DNA of 64,000 nt, from positions 1,423,501 through 1,487,500 of the forward strand of contig NZ_CP130558.2 in the NCBI RefSeq assembly GCF_030534315.2. The letters run 5' to 3'. The notes under the pieces were generated by a model. That model made no database searches. It saw only the letters and a program-made list of their open reading frames with translations, and had not been told where the DNA came from. This DNA is from Thermoanaerobacterium sp. CMT5567-10. GTDB lineage: Bacteria > Bacillota > Thermoanaerobacteria > Thermoanaerobacterales > Thermoanaerobacteraceae. Below, piece by piece: positions 1 to 8,159 of the stretch. The translations under genes were made by a program, and so were the position numbers. The stretch's first letter is position 1, and the number at the start of each line of letters is the position of its first letter.

Positions 1-849
1 AAATTCACTATTTAATGTTTCAGTTGCGTATTTCTTCCGAAGATCAGATATGTTATTTATAATCTTATACCCTACTTTTTCGGTATACACTTCTATAGGA
101 TTAGTCTGAGTTCTTATGATAAAATTATCTCCGATAGTAGCTGTGTGATTAGCCAATGGCGGAAAACTAGGTGATAGCTCGTTTCCTTTAATAGGCCCAA
201 CTTCTTGCCATTTGATGTTTTCTGATGTGTTGTCATATTTTAAAATAAATAATTTTCCACCACCTAATGTGAAACAAGGATAGAGCATTGCTGCACCATA
301 CCTTGTCTTAACTACCGACGTTACTGTTCCGCATTTTGTTGCTTCATAATCTTTGCCATCCTCTCCTTTAAAAGTATGAAGAGGAATTGTTATTTCTTTC
401 TCGTCAGTCTTACCGTCATATATCAATGTTAACTTATATTTATTCTCTTCATCGCTTTTTACCAACTTTACGTCTTGTCCCCATATCGTCTTTGGTTGAA
501 AATAAAAATCCGCTTTTTTAACAAAGTTTTTGAATTTATCTGATACTTCTAAATAAGAAGGCAAAACTGCATGATTCTGTCCATCCCAAGCTATAGGGAA
601 TATCGTATATAATTCTTTATTTGTTATTATATTTTGTGGAATTTTATATAAGTTTTCATTCGTTTCTTTTATTTTATTAGTTTTTAAATTCCAGTAATAT
701 ATATCCGCCTTAAAGCTTCCATCATCATTATTTAAAATAACAAATGGCACTTCAGCATTATTTTTCACTGTGTCAGAACAGCCAGAGAATACAACAGACA
801 TAAGTAATAAAAATACAACAGCTAATGAAGCTTTAAACGATTTAATCAC
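1..849 (-). CDS. Lipoprotein of unknown function, 3' end beyond window
   Basis: An open frame of 283 codons runs off the left edge. It begins with GTG at 849 behind GGGAGG with an 8-base gap. The N terminus is a lipoprotein signal: basic MIKSFK, a hydrophobic stretch, then VVFSGC, so Cys-23 or so would be lipidated and the protein held on the outer face of the membrane. The mature part is polar, contains segments such as LYTIFPIAWDGQNHA and LGGGKLFILKYDN, and resembles extracellular repeat or propeller proteins only in a general way. I do not recognise a family. The terminator at 1052-1082 separates it from the helicase gene upstream, so it has its own promoter. The start is well supported; function is unknown. 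Confidence 0.75.
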   Translation of the reverse strand, partial: MIKSFKASLAVVFLLLMSVVFSGCSDTVKNNAEVPFVILNNDDGSFKADIYYWNLKTNKIKETNENLYKIPQNIITNKELYTIFPIAWDGQNHAVLPSYLEVSDKFKNFVKKADFYFQPKTIWGQDVKLVKSDEENKYKLTLIYDGKTDEKEITIPLHTFKGEDGKDYEATKCGTVTSVVKTRYGAAMLYPCFTLGGGKLFILKYDNTSENIKWQEVGPIKGNELSPSFPPLANHTATIGDNFIIRTQTNPIEVYTEKVGYKIINNISDLRKKYATETLNSEF

Positions 850-1051
850 ATTATCTACCTCCCATTTTCCGTATTTCCCCTTCTACTTATATAAAAGCTA
901 AATTTTTCTAAAAATATTCCACATCATAAAATTAATTTTGTTATTTTTGCATATTATGCTCTTAACTTCCCATGTCTCATCTTTATTATAAAATTAAAAA
1001 TTATAAATTTTATTAATTATTCCTTAATTTTCTATTACAATCTTGTAACAT

Positions 1052-1082
1052 AAAAAAAGCAACTGCCTTAATCGGCAATTGC
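1052..1082 (-). terminator. Rho-independent terminator after the SNF2 helicase gene
   Basis: On the minus strand a 9-bp GCAATTGCC / GGCAGTTGC stem (one mismatch) with a GATTAA loop is followed by seven T. It lies 13 bases past the helicase stop. Confidence 0.85.
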
Positions 1083-1094
1083 AAATCATTTCAC

Positions 1095-4000
1095 TCACAT
1101 TGCAAAAAGCTCTTTTACTTCTTCTTCACTCAACTTAGTTATAAAGGTCTCACCTGGGTTTATGACAGAATTTATGATCTCTTTTTTCTTCTCTTGCAGC
1201 TTTACTATTTTTTCTTCAATTGTCCCCTGCGTTATTAACTTTATGACTTGTACTGTATTAACCTGTCCAATCCTGTGAGCTCTGTCTGTTGCTTGATCCT
1301 CTATCGCTGGATTCCACCACGGATCAAAGTGTATGACAGTGTCTGCGCCTACCAAATTTAGTCCTGTTCCACCAGCCTTTAATGAAATCAAAAAGACATC
1401 CGAGTCACCTTTGTTGAAGGCTTTGACTAATTTTCCTCTATCTTCTGTCTTAGTCTGTCCGTCCAAATACAAGTATGAAATTTTTTCTCTTTTTAAATTA
1501 TCTTCTATAAGCTTAAGTGCTGTCGTAAATTGAGAAAAAATCAGAGCCCTGTGTCCGCTTTCTTTCAATTCTTGAATCAGTTCCATCAAAAGCTCCATCT
1601 TGCCGCTGGTGCCTTTGTAATTTTCTACAAACATTGATGGATGGCAGCATATCTGCCTTAACCTCGTTAAAGCAGTTATTATCTTTATCTGGCTCCTTTC
1701 AAAGCCTTTACTTCGTATCTCCTCTGCTATTTCAGTCTTTGCATTCTCCAGATACGCCATGTAAAGCTCCTTTTGCTCCTTTGTAAGCTCAGCAAATGAC
1801 GTCGTCTCTATCTTTTGTGGCAGTTCTTTTAAAACATCCTTTTTTAACCTTCTCAATATAAATGGTCTTATATGCTTGCTTAAGTCGTTAAGCGCCTCCT
1901 CATTTTTATATCTCACGATTGGCTTCTCATACTTCTCCACAAATTTTCTGTGGGACAAAAGGTATCCGGGCATTAAGAAGTCAAATATAGACCACAATTC
2001 CGTCAAAGAATTTTCTATAGGTGTACCAGTCAGCGCAAAATATCCTTTAGCTTTTATCCTTTTGACAGATTCTGCATTTTGGGACTTTGGATTTTTTATA
2101 TGCTGCGCTTCATCCAAAATGCAATAGCTAAATTCAATATTTTCATAGCTTTCTATATCCCTTCTAATCAACGGATATGAAGTTATGACGACGTCAGATT
2201 CCTCTACACTTTTAATAAGACTTCCTCTTTCACTTTTGCTGCCAGATACCACTAAAGTCTTTAGAGATGGCGCAAACTTTTGTATTTCACTTTCCCAATT
2301 GTAGATAAGAGTTGTCGGACAAATGACTATTGCAGGTTCTTTATGCTTTTCTTTTTCATCCAGCAAAAATGCTATAGTCTGTATCGTCTTTCCTAATCCC
2401 ATGTCATCTGCCAGTATTCCACCAAAACCATACGATGACAATGTTTTAAGCCATTTAAACCCGACTTCCTGATATTTTCTCAGGACACCATTTAACTTCT
2501 TAGGCACTTCAAATTCAGTATCCATTGGATTTTTTATGGCTTTGACTAAACTATCTAATTTTTCATCCTTATCAATCTTTAATCGATCACTTTCAAGTTT
2601 TTCATCAATATAAAGGGCTTTGTATTTTGGAATCTTTACAATTTCTTTCTTTAAATCTTTGCTACTTAAGTCCAATGAATCGATGAAATTTGCTATTTTC
2701 ACCAATTCATCATCAATAGGCAGAAAAGAACCATCAGGCAGCTTGAAAAATTTCTTCTTCATTTTTATCGAATCAAATATCTTTGGAATGAGATCTCTAT
2801 CTATATCATCAATAGAAAAGCTAAATCCCAATAAATCATCGTCTTGAATCCTAATGCTGCTGCTATACGATCTTTTGTAGAATTTCATCCTTTTAAATGA
2901 TTCAGAATAGTACACATCAGCGTATTTTTGAAGCACTGGCAAATAATTTGATACAAAGTTAAATATGGAGTCTTCATCGTCTAAGTAAACCGATTTATCT
3001 TTTACCTTAAATTCACACTTTTCAAAGATATCCAATATGCGTTTTTCTGCAGCTTCGTCCCTAACTAAAATGCAGTCATGATTTATCTTCGTCTTTGTAT
3101 CATCATATAGATTTATGTTATACTCGCCATAAGTAAAATTTATATCAGCAGTTATTCTTTCTCCTTCTTTATCAAGGTAAATCTTCGTAACAAGTGGTTC
3201 ACTGTAAAATTCCGATTTCACGTCGTCGTCGATCACGACGTTCCCTGCTTTATCCATATTCGGAAGTATTACTTCTGCAAACTTCTGCTTATCCTTCTCA
3301 GTAAATACAACGCTATTTGTATTGTTAGTGATATACACATTATAAAATGGCGCTAAAGCAAAACGCTGCTTGTCAGAGATCTTGTATATTTTCCCATCAT
3401 ACACAAAAAAATTACCTCTGCTGTCTAACGCCTTTACTTTTTCAATTCCCTCAACGGTAAGTCTAATGTTTTTGTCGTTATTTCCTTTCTCAAGTTTAAA
3501 GCTGATAGGAAGATCATCAAAAACTACATCTACATCGTAATAGGTTTTACCATCCAAAACTAAATTAAAGCGACTTCCTCTCATCACTTCAATAAATTTT
3601 TCCAAATTCGATGGCGTAAGCCTTACACACTTTCCGGAAATAACTGAATCAACTCTGTAATAAGAATTTTCAGTATTGATTTTGTCAATCTCGTATATCT
3701 CCCTCAAAAACCTTATAAGCTTCATATCTTCTTCTTTAAAAGTATTTACGCTTGGATCAAATGAAAATCCTTTGCCAAATTCAACGACCATTCCTTCATC
3801 AATATCGTCAAAAAACTTCTTTATGCTTTTAACTACGTACAATTTGTCAATGCCCATTCTAAGGCTTAAAGATGTATTCATTTGATAAGATTCTAATGTA
3901 ACCTCTATGTTGACAGGCTGCTTTAATTCATCAGGTATGTATTCTCTTTTTTCAAATTCTTCGAATAAATCATAAGCAACCTTATTTTTTAGACTATCCT

Positions 4001-4292
4001 CTATCTCAGCTTGATTATTCTTTATATACATTAAAACTGCCGCAATATGTTTGCAATCGCCATCAAACCTTGCCTTTGCAGGGCATGTACAGCTTGTGTA
4101 CAGTTCACCATGATACTTTTGTATCATCACTCTGTACAAAGATGTACCCATCACAAAAGCTTGAAATACAGTACCAGCTTTATTATACGTAAAATTGTGT
4201 ATCCTACCTGACAAGTAATACTCAAGACCTTTTCTATAGACGCTATCATTTTCACACCTGTTTTTAATTTCCGCATCAGTTAACTGAATCAT
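1095..4292 (-). CDS. SNF2-family DEAD/DEAH helicase with SWIM zinc finger
   Basis: Large Swi2/Snf2-type ATPase expected to translocate on double-stranded DNA; the cellular role of bacterial members is poorly known. An N-terminal SWIM zinc finger is visible as Cys-68, Cys-70, Cys-80 and His-82 (CTC...GDCKH). A long variable middle follows. The helicase core fills the last 450 residues: Walker A DDMGLGKT, Walker B ILDEAQHIKNP, motif III ALTGTPIEN, and the C-terminal lobe with GGTGLNL and DRAHRIGQ. I take the ATG at 4292 as the start, giving 1065 codons, because the protein begins there with MIQLTDAEI as in SWIM helicases; an in-frame ATG at 4340 would add 16 residues with no good ribosome site. 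It stands alone between divergent or unrelated genes. Confidence 0.9.
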   Translation of the reverse strand: MIQLTDAEIKNRCENDSVYRKGLEYYLSGRIHNFTYNKAGTVFQAFVMGTSLYRVMIQKYHGELYTSCTCPAKARFDGDCKHIAAVLMYIKNNQAEIEDSLKNKVAYDLFEEFEKREYIPDELKQPVNIEVTLESYQMNTSLSLRMGIDKLYVVKSIKKFFDDIDEGMVVEFGKGFSFDPSVNTFKEEDMKLIRFLREIYEIDKINTENSYYRVDSVISGKCVRLTPSNLEKFIEVMRGSRFNLVLDGKTYYDVDVVFDDLPISFKLEKGNNDKNIRLTVEGIEKVKALDSRGNFFVYDGKIYKISDKQRFALAPFYNVYITNNTNSVVFTEKDKQKFAEVILPNMDKAGNVVIDDDVKSEFYSEPLVTKIYLDKEGERITADINFTYGEYNINLYDDTKTKINHDCILVRDEAAEKRILDIFEKCEFKVKDKSVYLDDEDSIFNFVSNYLPVLQKYADVYYSESFKRMKFYKRSYSSSIRIQDDDLLGFSFSIDDIDRDLIPKIFDSIKMKKKFFKLPDGSFLPIDDELVKIANFIDSLDLSSKDLKKEIVKIPKYKALYIDEKLESDRLKIDKDEKLDSLVKAIKNPMDTEFEVPKKLNGVLRKYQEVGFKWLKTLSSYGFGGILADDMGLGKTIQTIAFLLDEKEKHKEPAIVICPTTLIYNWESEIQKFAPSLKTLVVSGSKSERGSLIKSVEESDVVITSYPLIRRDIESYENIEFSYCILDEAQHIKNPKSQNAESVKRIKAKGYFALTGTPIENSLTELWSIFDFLMPGYLLSHRKFVEKYEKPIVRYKNEEALNDLSKHIRPFILRRLKKDVLKELPQKIETTSFAELTKEQKELYMAYLENAKTEIAEEIRSKGFERSQIKIITALTRLRQICCHPSMFVENYKGTSGKMELLMELIQELKESGHRALIFSQFTTALKLIEDNLKREKISYLYLDGQTKTEDRGKLVKAFNKGDSDVFLISLKAGGTGLNLVGADTVIHFDPWWNPAIEDQATDRAHRIGQVNTVQVIKLITQGTIEEKIVKLQEKKKEIINSVINPGETFITKLSEEEVKELFAM

Positions 4293-4511
4293 AACTACCA
4301 TCCCAATCAATATAACTTTTGTTATTAATAATTGTATCAAACAAATGTTTAAAGCGACACTATATAATTACAAATATATATTAAGCTAAAATAAGATTTT
4401 TTACAATACATGACAATGCTTTTATCAAATAATATGCAATACTATGTTATTTAATATAATGAGGTTTACCTATAAAGTCAACATATTTTTTGAAAATTTT
4501 TTAAATTCCTG

Positions 4512-4540
4512 TTGATACCTGAATATTATTTATGCTAATA
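4512..4540 (+). promoter_or_regulatory. Probable sigma-A promoter for 4557-5621
   Basis: TTGATA at 4512-4517 and CTAATA at 4535-4540 with a 17-base spacer. The predicted RNA would start near 4547, only about ten bases ahead of the small ORF at 4557, so that ORF would be the first thing translated. Confidence 0.45.
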
Positions 4541-4556
4541 TATTACAGAGGATACT

Positions 4557-4628
4557 ATGGATAACTACCATGTAGGACATGAGACACCCGAAAAACTTAA
4601 AGCAAAAATAAATGCCGTTTATAAATGA
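4557..4628 (+). CDS. Small upstream ORF, 23 codons
   Basis: ATG at 4557 follows AGAGGA closely and opens a 23-codon frame (MDNYHVGHETPEKL... ending INAVYK, TGA at 4626-4628). The stop lies 18 bases before the ATG of the phosphodiester glycosidase gene, with AAAGGAATGAG between. The peptide is hydrophilic and charged with no signal sequence. It could be a genuine small protein, a leader peptide that affects translation of the next gene, or the leftover 3' end of a lost gene. I do not recognise it. No riboswitch fold was evident in this stretch. Confidence 0.4.
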   Translation: MDNYHVGHETPEKLKAKINAVYK

Positions 4629-4646
4629 AAGGAATGAGAGTTATTT

Positions 4647-5621
4647 ATGAGAAATATGATTTTGACGAAAAGAATTATTGTATATTTGGTTTTTGAATTC
4701 ATATTATCAATTATTGTTATTCCTGTATTGATATTTTATGGACCATTCGCAAATATAAGAAATACTTTAGTTACATCTGCAATGACAACTTTTAGTCATA
4801 AATATATAGTTACATTATTCTTGCCTCAGAGTAAAATAGATGAAATCATGAAAAATTCTAATAATATCGCTACAGGAAGTAGCAATAAAAATATATTAAA
4901 TTTTGCAAATTCTCATGATAACACAATTGAAGTATACGACATATCAAGCAATAGATTTAAAGGCAAAGTAATATTAATACATGATCCAACAAGAATACAA
5001 GTTGGTATATCAAGCAAATTGCCTAAAGAAGGTGAAACAGTAAGTACGATTGCTAAAGAAAATAATGCTGTAGTTGCAATTAATGCAGGCGGTTTTATCG
5101 GATATGTAAATGGAGCATGGACAGGCAGTGGTGGAATACCAGGCGGCATTATTATTCATAATGGGAAAATTTTATATGATAATGCATATAGTACAGATGG
5201 TAAAATAGATCTTATAGGATTTACCGATGATGGTAAATTACTTGTTGGTAAATACACCTTAGATGAAATAAAAAATGCTGGAATAAAAGAAGGAGTTAGT
5301 TTTAGACCTGCACTTATTATTAATGGAGAACCTATGATTAAAAAAGGCGATGGTGGATGGGGTTCAACATCAAGAACAGCTATAGGACAAAAAAAAGATG
5401 GTACAGTAATATTCTTAGTAATTGATGGAACGTTTATTAGAGGTTTAACTGGTGCAACTTTAAAAGATGTTCAGAATATAATGCTAGATTATGGGGCGGT
5501 TAATGCCGCAAATCTTGATGGTGGTTCTTCAACAACACTCTATTACAAAGGAAAAGTAATAAATAATCCAATAAATCCACTTGGTGAAAGAATGGTCCCA
5601 ACAATTTTTTATGCCAAGTAA
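4647..5621 (+). CDS. Phosphodiester glycosidase family protein (NAGPA domain)
   Basis: 324-codon protein with an N-terminal signal anchor (residues about 10-32, hydrophobic, after MRNMILTKR) and an outside catalytic domain of the N-acetylglucosamine-1-phosphodiester alpha-N-acetylglucosaminidase (NAGPA, formerly DUF2233) type. The domain is shown by AVVAINAGGF in the middle, SRTAIGQKKDG, and the strongly conserved C-terminal block ANLDGGSSTTLYY. Bacterial members act on cell-surface glycopolymers or exopolysaccharide, probably cleaving sugar-phosphate links; the substrate here is unknown. The start has AAAGGAATGAG upstream. It is preceded by the 23-codon ORF and followed by a non-coding stretch with mobile-element debris, so it is probably the last gene of a short transcript. 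Confidence 0.85.
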   Translation: MRNMILTKRIIVYLVFEFILSIIVIPVLIFYGPFANIRNTLVTSAMTTFSHKYIVTLFLPQSKIDEIMKNSNNIATGSSNKNILNFANSHDNTIEVYDISSNRFKGKVILIHDPTRIQVGISSKLPKEGETVSTIAKENNAVVAINAGGFIGYVNGAWTGSGGIPGGIIIHNGKILYDNAYSTDGKIDLIGFTDDGKLLVGKYTLDEIKNAGIKEGVSFRPALIINGEPMIKKGDGGWGSTSRTAIGQKKDGTVIFLVIDGTFIRGLTGATLKDVQNIMLDYGAVNAANLDGGSSTTLYYKGKVINNPINPLGERMVPTIFYAK

Positions 5622-5956
5622 GTAATTATTATGGTTAAAATAATTTTACGAAAAACAGAAGTTATAAACATCTAATACAATATGTAAAAGAGATGATTTA
5701 CGCATTGCTAAACTTAACTATTACTTAGCTAAACAAGTGGCAATTAAATAGTTTAAACATTTTTTGTGTATAAAAAACTCTGATCAAACCATGGATTCAA
5801 CAAAACTTTAGCAATGCGCTCCACAAAAATAACCTTTAGTGATAAAATAAACTTATGATCTGTTAATAACAAATTAAAAATTACTAATGGTTATTAGCGT
5901 GAATAATGATATTTATTGGTTTATCACATAATAAATAGAATTATAAATATTATATA
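5622..5956. other. Gene-free stretch
   Basis: No start-to-stop frame with a ribosome site was found on either strand. It holds a perfect 12-bp inverted repeat, CGCATTGCTAAA at 5701-5712 and its complement at 5807-5818, 94 bases apart. It is AT-rich and runs into the IS200 remnant at 5957. Confidence 0.5.
5701..5818. repeat. 12-bp perfect inverted repeat, 118-bp span
   Basis: CGCATTGCTAAA (5701-5712) pairs with TTTAGCAATGCG (5807-5818). The interior has no recognised gene and no clear target-site duplication flanks it. It could be a small non-autonomous element or chance in AT-rich DNA next to insertion-sequence debris. Confidence 0.3.
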
Positions 5957-6066
5957 ATATTTGCTCCAAAAGATAGAAAAAAGTTCTACAGAGTAAATGA
6001 TTGGAAACAAAAGCGACTTTTAGAGAATTATGTAATTGGAAAAGAGTAAATCATGACCATCCGTAA
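5957..6066 (+). pseudogene. Degenerate IS200-type transposase fragment (TnpA N-terminal part)
   Basis: Two frames on the plus strand give pieces of an IS200/IS605 Y1 transposase N-terminal region: IFAPKDRKKFY from 5957, then after a frame change FRELCNWKRVNHDHP from 6019 to a TAA at 6064-6066. Intact IS200 proteins read roughly IVFAPKYRRKVFY...ILRELCNWKGVN at the same spacing. The HUH motif and catalytic tyrosine region are absent, so this is a scar. Assignment rests on recall of the family pattern. Confidence 0.5.
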
Positions 6067-6082
6067 AACAGATGGTCATGAT
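6050..6082 (-). terminator. Strong hairpin downstream of the peptidoglycan-binding gene
   Basis: A perfect 12-bp stem, ATCATGACCATC / GATGGTCATGAT, with a 9-base loop begins 24 bases past the stop of 6106-6594. The T-rich tail on the minus strand (TTACTCTTTTCC) is imperfect, so it may be a weak terminator, or a hairpin left by the IS200 remnant it overlaps. Confidence 0.5.
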
Positions 6083-6105
6083 TCTAACAGATTTAAGATT
6101 AATCA

Positions 6106-6594
6106 CTATGGAATATAGGTATGGGGATTAATTCCATCTTGAATAGCATATATAGCTGTCCATGTTTGAGTACCAGCGATACCATCTATAGACATTGTAG
6201 AACAACCATATTTATTTTTAACATATTGTTGAAATGTCTTAACAGCTTGTACAGTTTCTGGACCATATATTCCATCTACAGATATGCTAATATTTGCTCC
6301 TCTAATTGCGTTTAAGTCGCTTTGTAATGCCGAAACTGCGCCAGGACCATTTGGATCAGCACTGTCAGTACAACCTTCTTCAAGAAATTCTGCATAACCT
6401 AATGGTGTAGAAATTATTGTATATGGAGCAATATAACTTGCTTCAAAAGTACCGCTTGTAGTAAAAACAGTTTTAGAATTAAGCATTTTTAGGGCTGGTA
6501 TTTGTTCGAAAGTTATTTGAGAAGCAAAAGCTTGAGATGTCAAAAGTATTACAAAGAGACACACTACAACCGACGATAATACTTTTTTAAACAT
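6106..6594 (-). CDS. Exported peptidoglycan-binding domain protein
   Basis: 162-codon secreted protein. The start at 6594 has AAAGGAGG eight bases upstream. Residues 1-24 (MFKKVLSSVV...TSQAFA) form a signal peptide with an AxA cleavage site. The C-terminal 70 residues match the PG_binding_1 fold: ALQSDLN, then VDGIYGPETVQAVKTFQQY and IDGIAGTQTW, the usual paired D-G-x-x-G/T pattern. There is no catalytic domain, so it probably binds wall or spore peptidoglycan or acts as a decoy or scaffold. It lies downstream of the regulator 6807-7616, and the double operator at 6718-6778 with a -10 at 6691-6696 lies between them. The 5' leader would be about 90 nt. Confidence 0.85.
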   Translation of the reverse strand: MFKKVLSSVVVCLFVILLTSQAFASQITFEQIPALKMLNSKTVFTTSGTFEASYIAPYTIISTPLGYAEFLEEGCTDSADPNGPGAVSALQSDLNAIRGANISISVDGIYGPETVQAVKTFQQYVKNKYGCSTMSIDGIAGTQTWTAIYAIQDGINPHTYIP

Positions 6595-6717
6595 ATTAAT
6601 ATCCTCCTTTGCTGACTCCAAACGGCCGTTTTTTGTCAATTTTAAAATATACCATGATAAATGTTATAGCAAATTGATTTATTTGACATTACTATAGGTC
6701 TTAATCTAAGATTTGTG

Positions 6718-6778
6718 AAGTTTCTAAATTCGGAATATTTTTTGTTAAATTTTGTTAAAATGGTTCCGGTTTTCGGCA
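6718..6778 (-). promoter_or_regulatory. Paired operator elements and promoter of the exported-protein gene, locus 1
   Basis: On the minus strand two copies of one element occur: TGCCGAAAACCGGAACC (6778-6762) and TTCCGAATTTAGAAACTT (6735-6718), offset by 43 bp. Fourteen bases after AACTTCACAAAT comes TATAGT (6696-6691), the probable -10. The same arrangement recurs at 59333-59383 beside the paralogous regulator. This is inferred to be the binding site of the GAF-HTH regulator; no good -35 hexamer is present, as expected for an activated promoter. Confidence 0.6.
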
Positions 6779-6806
6779 TATCAATATTTTAATATCTAGA
6801 AAAATT

Positions 6807-7616
6807 TTACAATATATTTCCATCAATATCTATAATTCCGATTTTTATAGCAGCTCTAACTATTTCTAAATCATTATCTACGTTAAATAAATTGCTAAGT
6901 TTATTTAAATGTTTTCTCAACGTTCGATCTGATATGCCTATTTCTGATGTTACTAATTTTCTTACCCCATTACGTACTAAAGATGATAAAATTGACTTGT
7001 CCATATCATCAAGTTTAGAACTTATTATTGATAGATTTTTGCTTTTATATGCTAAATATTCTTCAATATAGATAGCTATATTTTTAAGAATAGCACTTTG
7101 ATCTTTAATACTTGGAACATTAATCCGCGATACATCAAGATATGCGACTACTTCTCCACAATAATAATCAATTATTGGTATAGCAGTACAATACCAATCT
7201 TTGAATAATTTACAATAATGATCTTTACCGCATAATTCAATCTGATTTTTATATTTCATAGCCATACTAATTGCATTTGTGCCACAATCCTCAAGCTTTA
7301 AGCTACTACCTTCTGCAAAATGCAATGTGTTGAAATAATTATTAAGTTTATCATCGCAGATAAGTTTGATTATATAGCCATTTTTATCACACAGAATAAA
7401 AAAGTATCCTTCCAAGAGAAGACATTTATACCTTAGACTTTTATCTATAAGACTATTAAGCAATGACAATAAAAAACTGTTTTCTTTTTTCATATTTATT
7501 AGCTTTTCAGTACTAATTACTTTATTAAAAATTTTCTTATTTGGATTAACATTTATAAGTAATGATTCCCCATGTGATTCAGCAATTTCTTTTTTAATGG
7601 TCAATATATTACTCAT
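6807..7616 (-). CDS. GAF-like sensor / HTH transcriptional regulator, copy 1
   Basis: 269-codon cytoplasmic regulator, start ATG at 7616 behind GAAGGTG (MSNILTIKK). The central region resembles the ligand-binding GAF domain of AcoR-type activators: GYFFILCDKNGYIIKL, then LEDCGTNAISMAMKY, a DHYC...WYCTAIPI block and VVAYLDVS. No AAA+ sigma-54 ATPase domain follows. Instead the last 60 residues look like a small helix-turn-helix (MDKSILSSLVRNGVRK, GISDRTLRKHLNKL) of the LuxR/Fis-like kind. Cysteines in the DHYC-WYC block are kept in its paralogue at 59391-60209. Both copies sit directly upstream of an exported-protein gene with the same double operator, so it very probably controls that promoter. 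The ligand is unknown. Confidence 0.75.
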   Translation of the reverse strand: MSNILTIKKEIAESHGESLLINVNPNKKIFNKVISTEKLINMKKENSFLLSLLNSLIDKSLRYKCLLLEGYFFILCDKNGYIIKLICDDKLNNYFNTLHFAEGSSLKLEDCGTNAISMAMKYKNQIELCGKDHYCKLFKDWYCTAIPIIDYYCGEVVAYLDVSRINVPSIKDQSAILKNIAIYIEEYLAYKSKNLSIISSKLDDMDKSILSSLVRNGVRKLVTSEIGISDRTLRKHLNKLSNLFNVDNDLEIVRAAIKIGIIDIDGNIL

Positions 7617-7737
7617 AAATACCAACACCTTCATTAAAATTTTATTATTTATCTAATAACATTTCTTAATATATTTTCTACAAACATATAAAAATTCCTT
7701 TTAATTTTAAAATTTTATAAAACTTTGAAAAACAAAA

Positions 7738-7789
7738 ATGAAATGCACCCAAGATTTAGACAAAAGGTCTAATATTCAAGGGTGCATTT
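7738..7789 (-). terminator. Terminator after the 38-codon membrane peptide gene
   Basis: A 10-bp perfect stem AAATGCACCC / GGGTGCATTT at 7741-7750 and 7780-7789 encloses a smaller TTAGAC/GTCTAA stem. Both flanks are T-rich outward, so it may work in both directions. It closes 7816-7932. Confidence 0.75.
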
Positions 7790-7815
7790 TTATTGATAGA
7801 ATTGAATAAGAAATA

Positions 7816-7932
7816 TCATCTGAGTATTTTGCGTATATAGTTAAATATCCCCGAACCCACAACATGTGTCAATTTTACAAAGATTATTATAAAACTTAAA
7901 ATCAAAATACATCCTACAATAACAGTTAGCAT
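7816..7932 (-). CDS. Small single-span membrane peptide, 38 aa
   Basis: ATG at 7932 has TGAGGTG five to six bases upstream and opens a 38-codon frame to TGA at 7816-7818. Residues 1-21 are strongly hydrophobic (MLTVIVGCILILSFIII), followed by a short polar part and a basic tail FNYIRKILR. A clear terminator follows at 7738-7789, so this is a complete small transcription unit. I do not recognise it. The hydrophobic helix plus basic tail is shared by many small membrane proteins, including type I toxins, but nothing here shows toxicity. Confidence 0.6.
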   Translation of the reverse strand: MLTVIVGCILILSFIIIFVKLTHVVGSGIFNYIRKILR

Positions 7933-8119
7933 AACAACACCTCATATACTTTTATTTACATCAATTATATATTTCTCAATAAAACTTTTCAACTGTATGC
8001 TAATAAATCCCATAATAAATCTAAATTTTTTATAAAATGCGCTGAGTGATCTTAAAATTTCAATCTTGACTCTGTAAAACTTTAGATTAATTTTCTTAAT
8101 ACTATATCGCTTTTATCAT

Positions 8120-8159
8120 ATTGCTTAAATCTATGAAGTATTGCTTAAATCTATGAAGT
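8120..8159. repeat. Perfect 20-bp tandem duplication at the end of the rubrerythrin-like gene
   Basis: ATTGCTTAAATCTATGAAGT occurs twice in succession (8120-8139, 8140-8159). On the minus strand the first copy gives HFIDLSN and the duplication changes the frame so that the gene ends TS-stop, in place of MIKAI-stop as the unduplicated sequence would read. Confidence 0.9.

Noticed and set aside
4541..4646. Possible riboswitch ahead of the NAGPA gene
   Set aside because: No match to a known aptamer pattern; the sequence is better explained by the 23-codon ORF.
6660..6700. Sigma-54 promoter, suggested by the AcoR-like sensor domain
   Set aside because: No TGGCAC-N5-TTGC element, and the regulator lacks the AAA+ domain needed to drive sigma-54.
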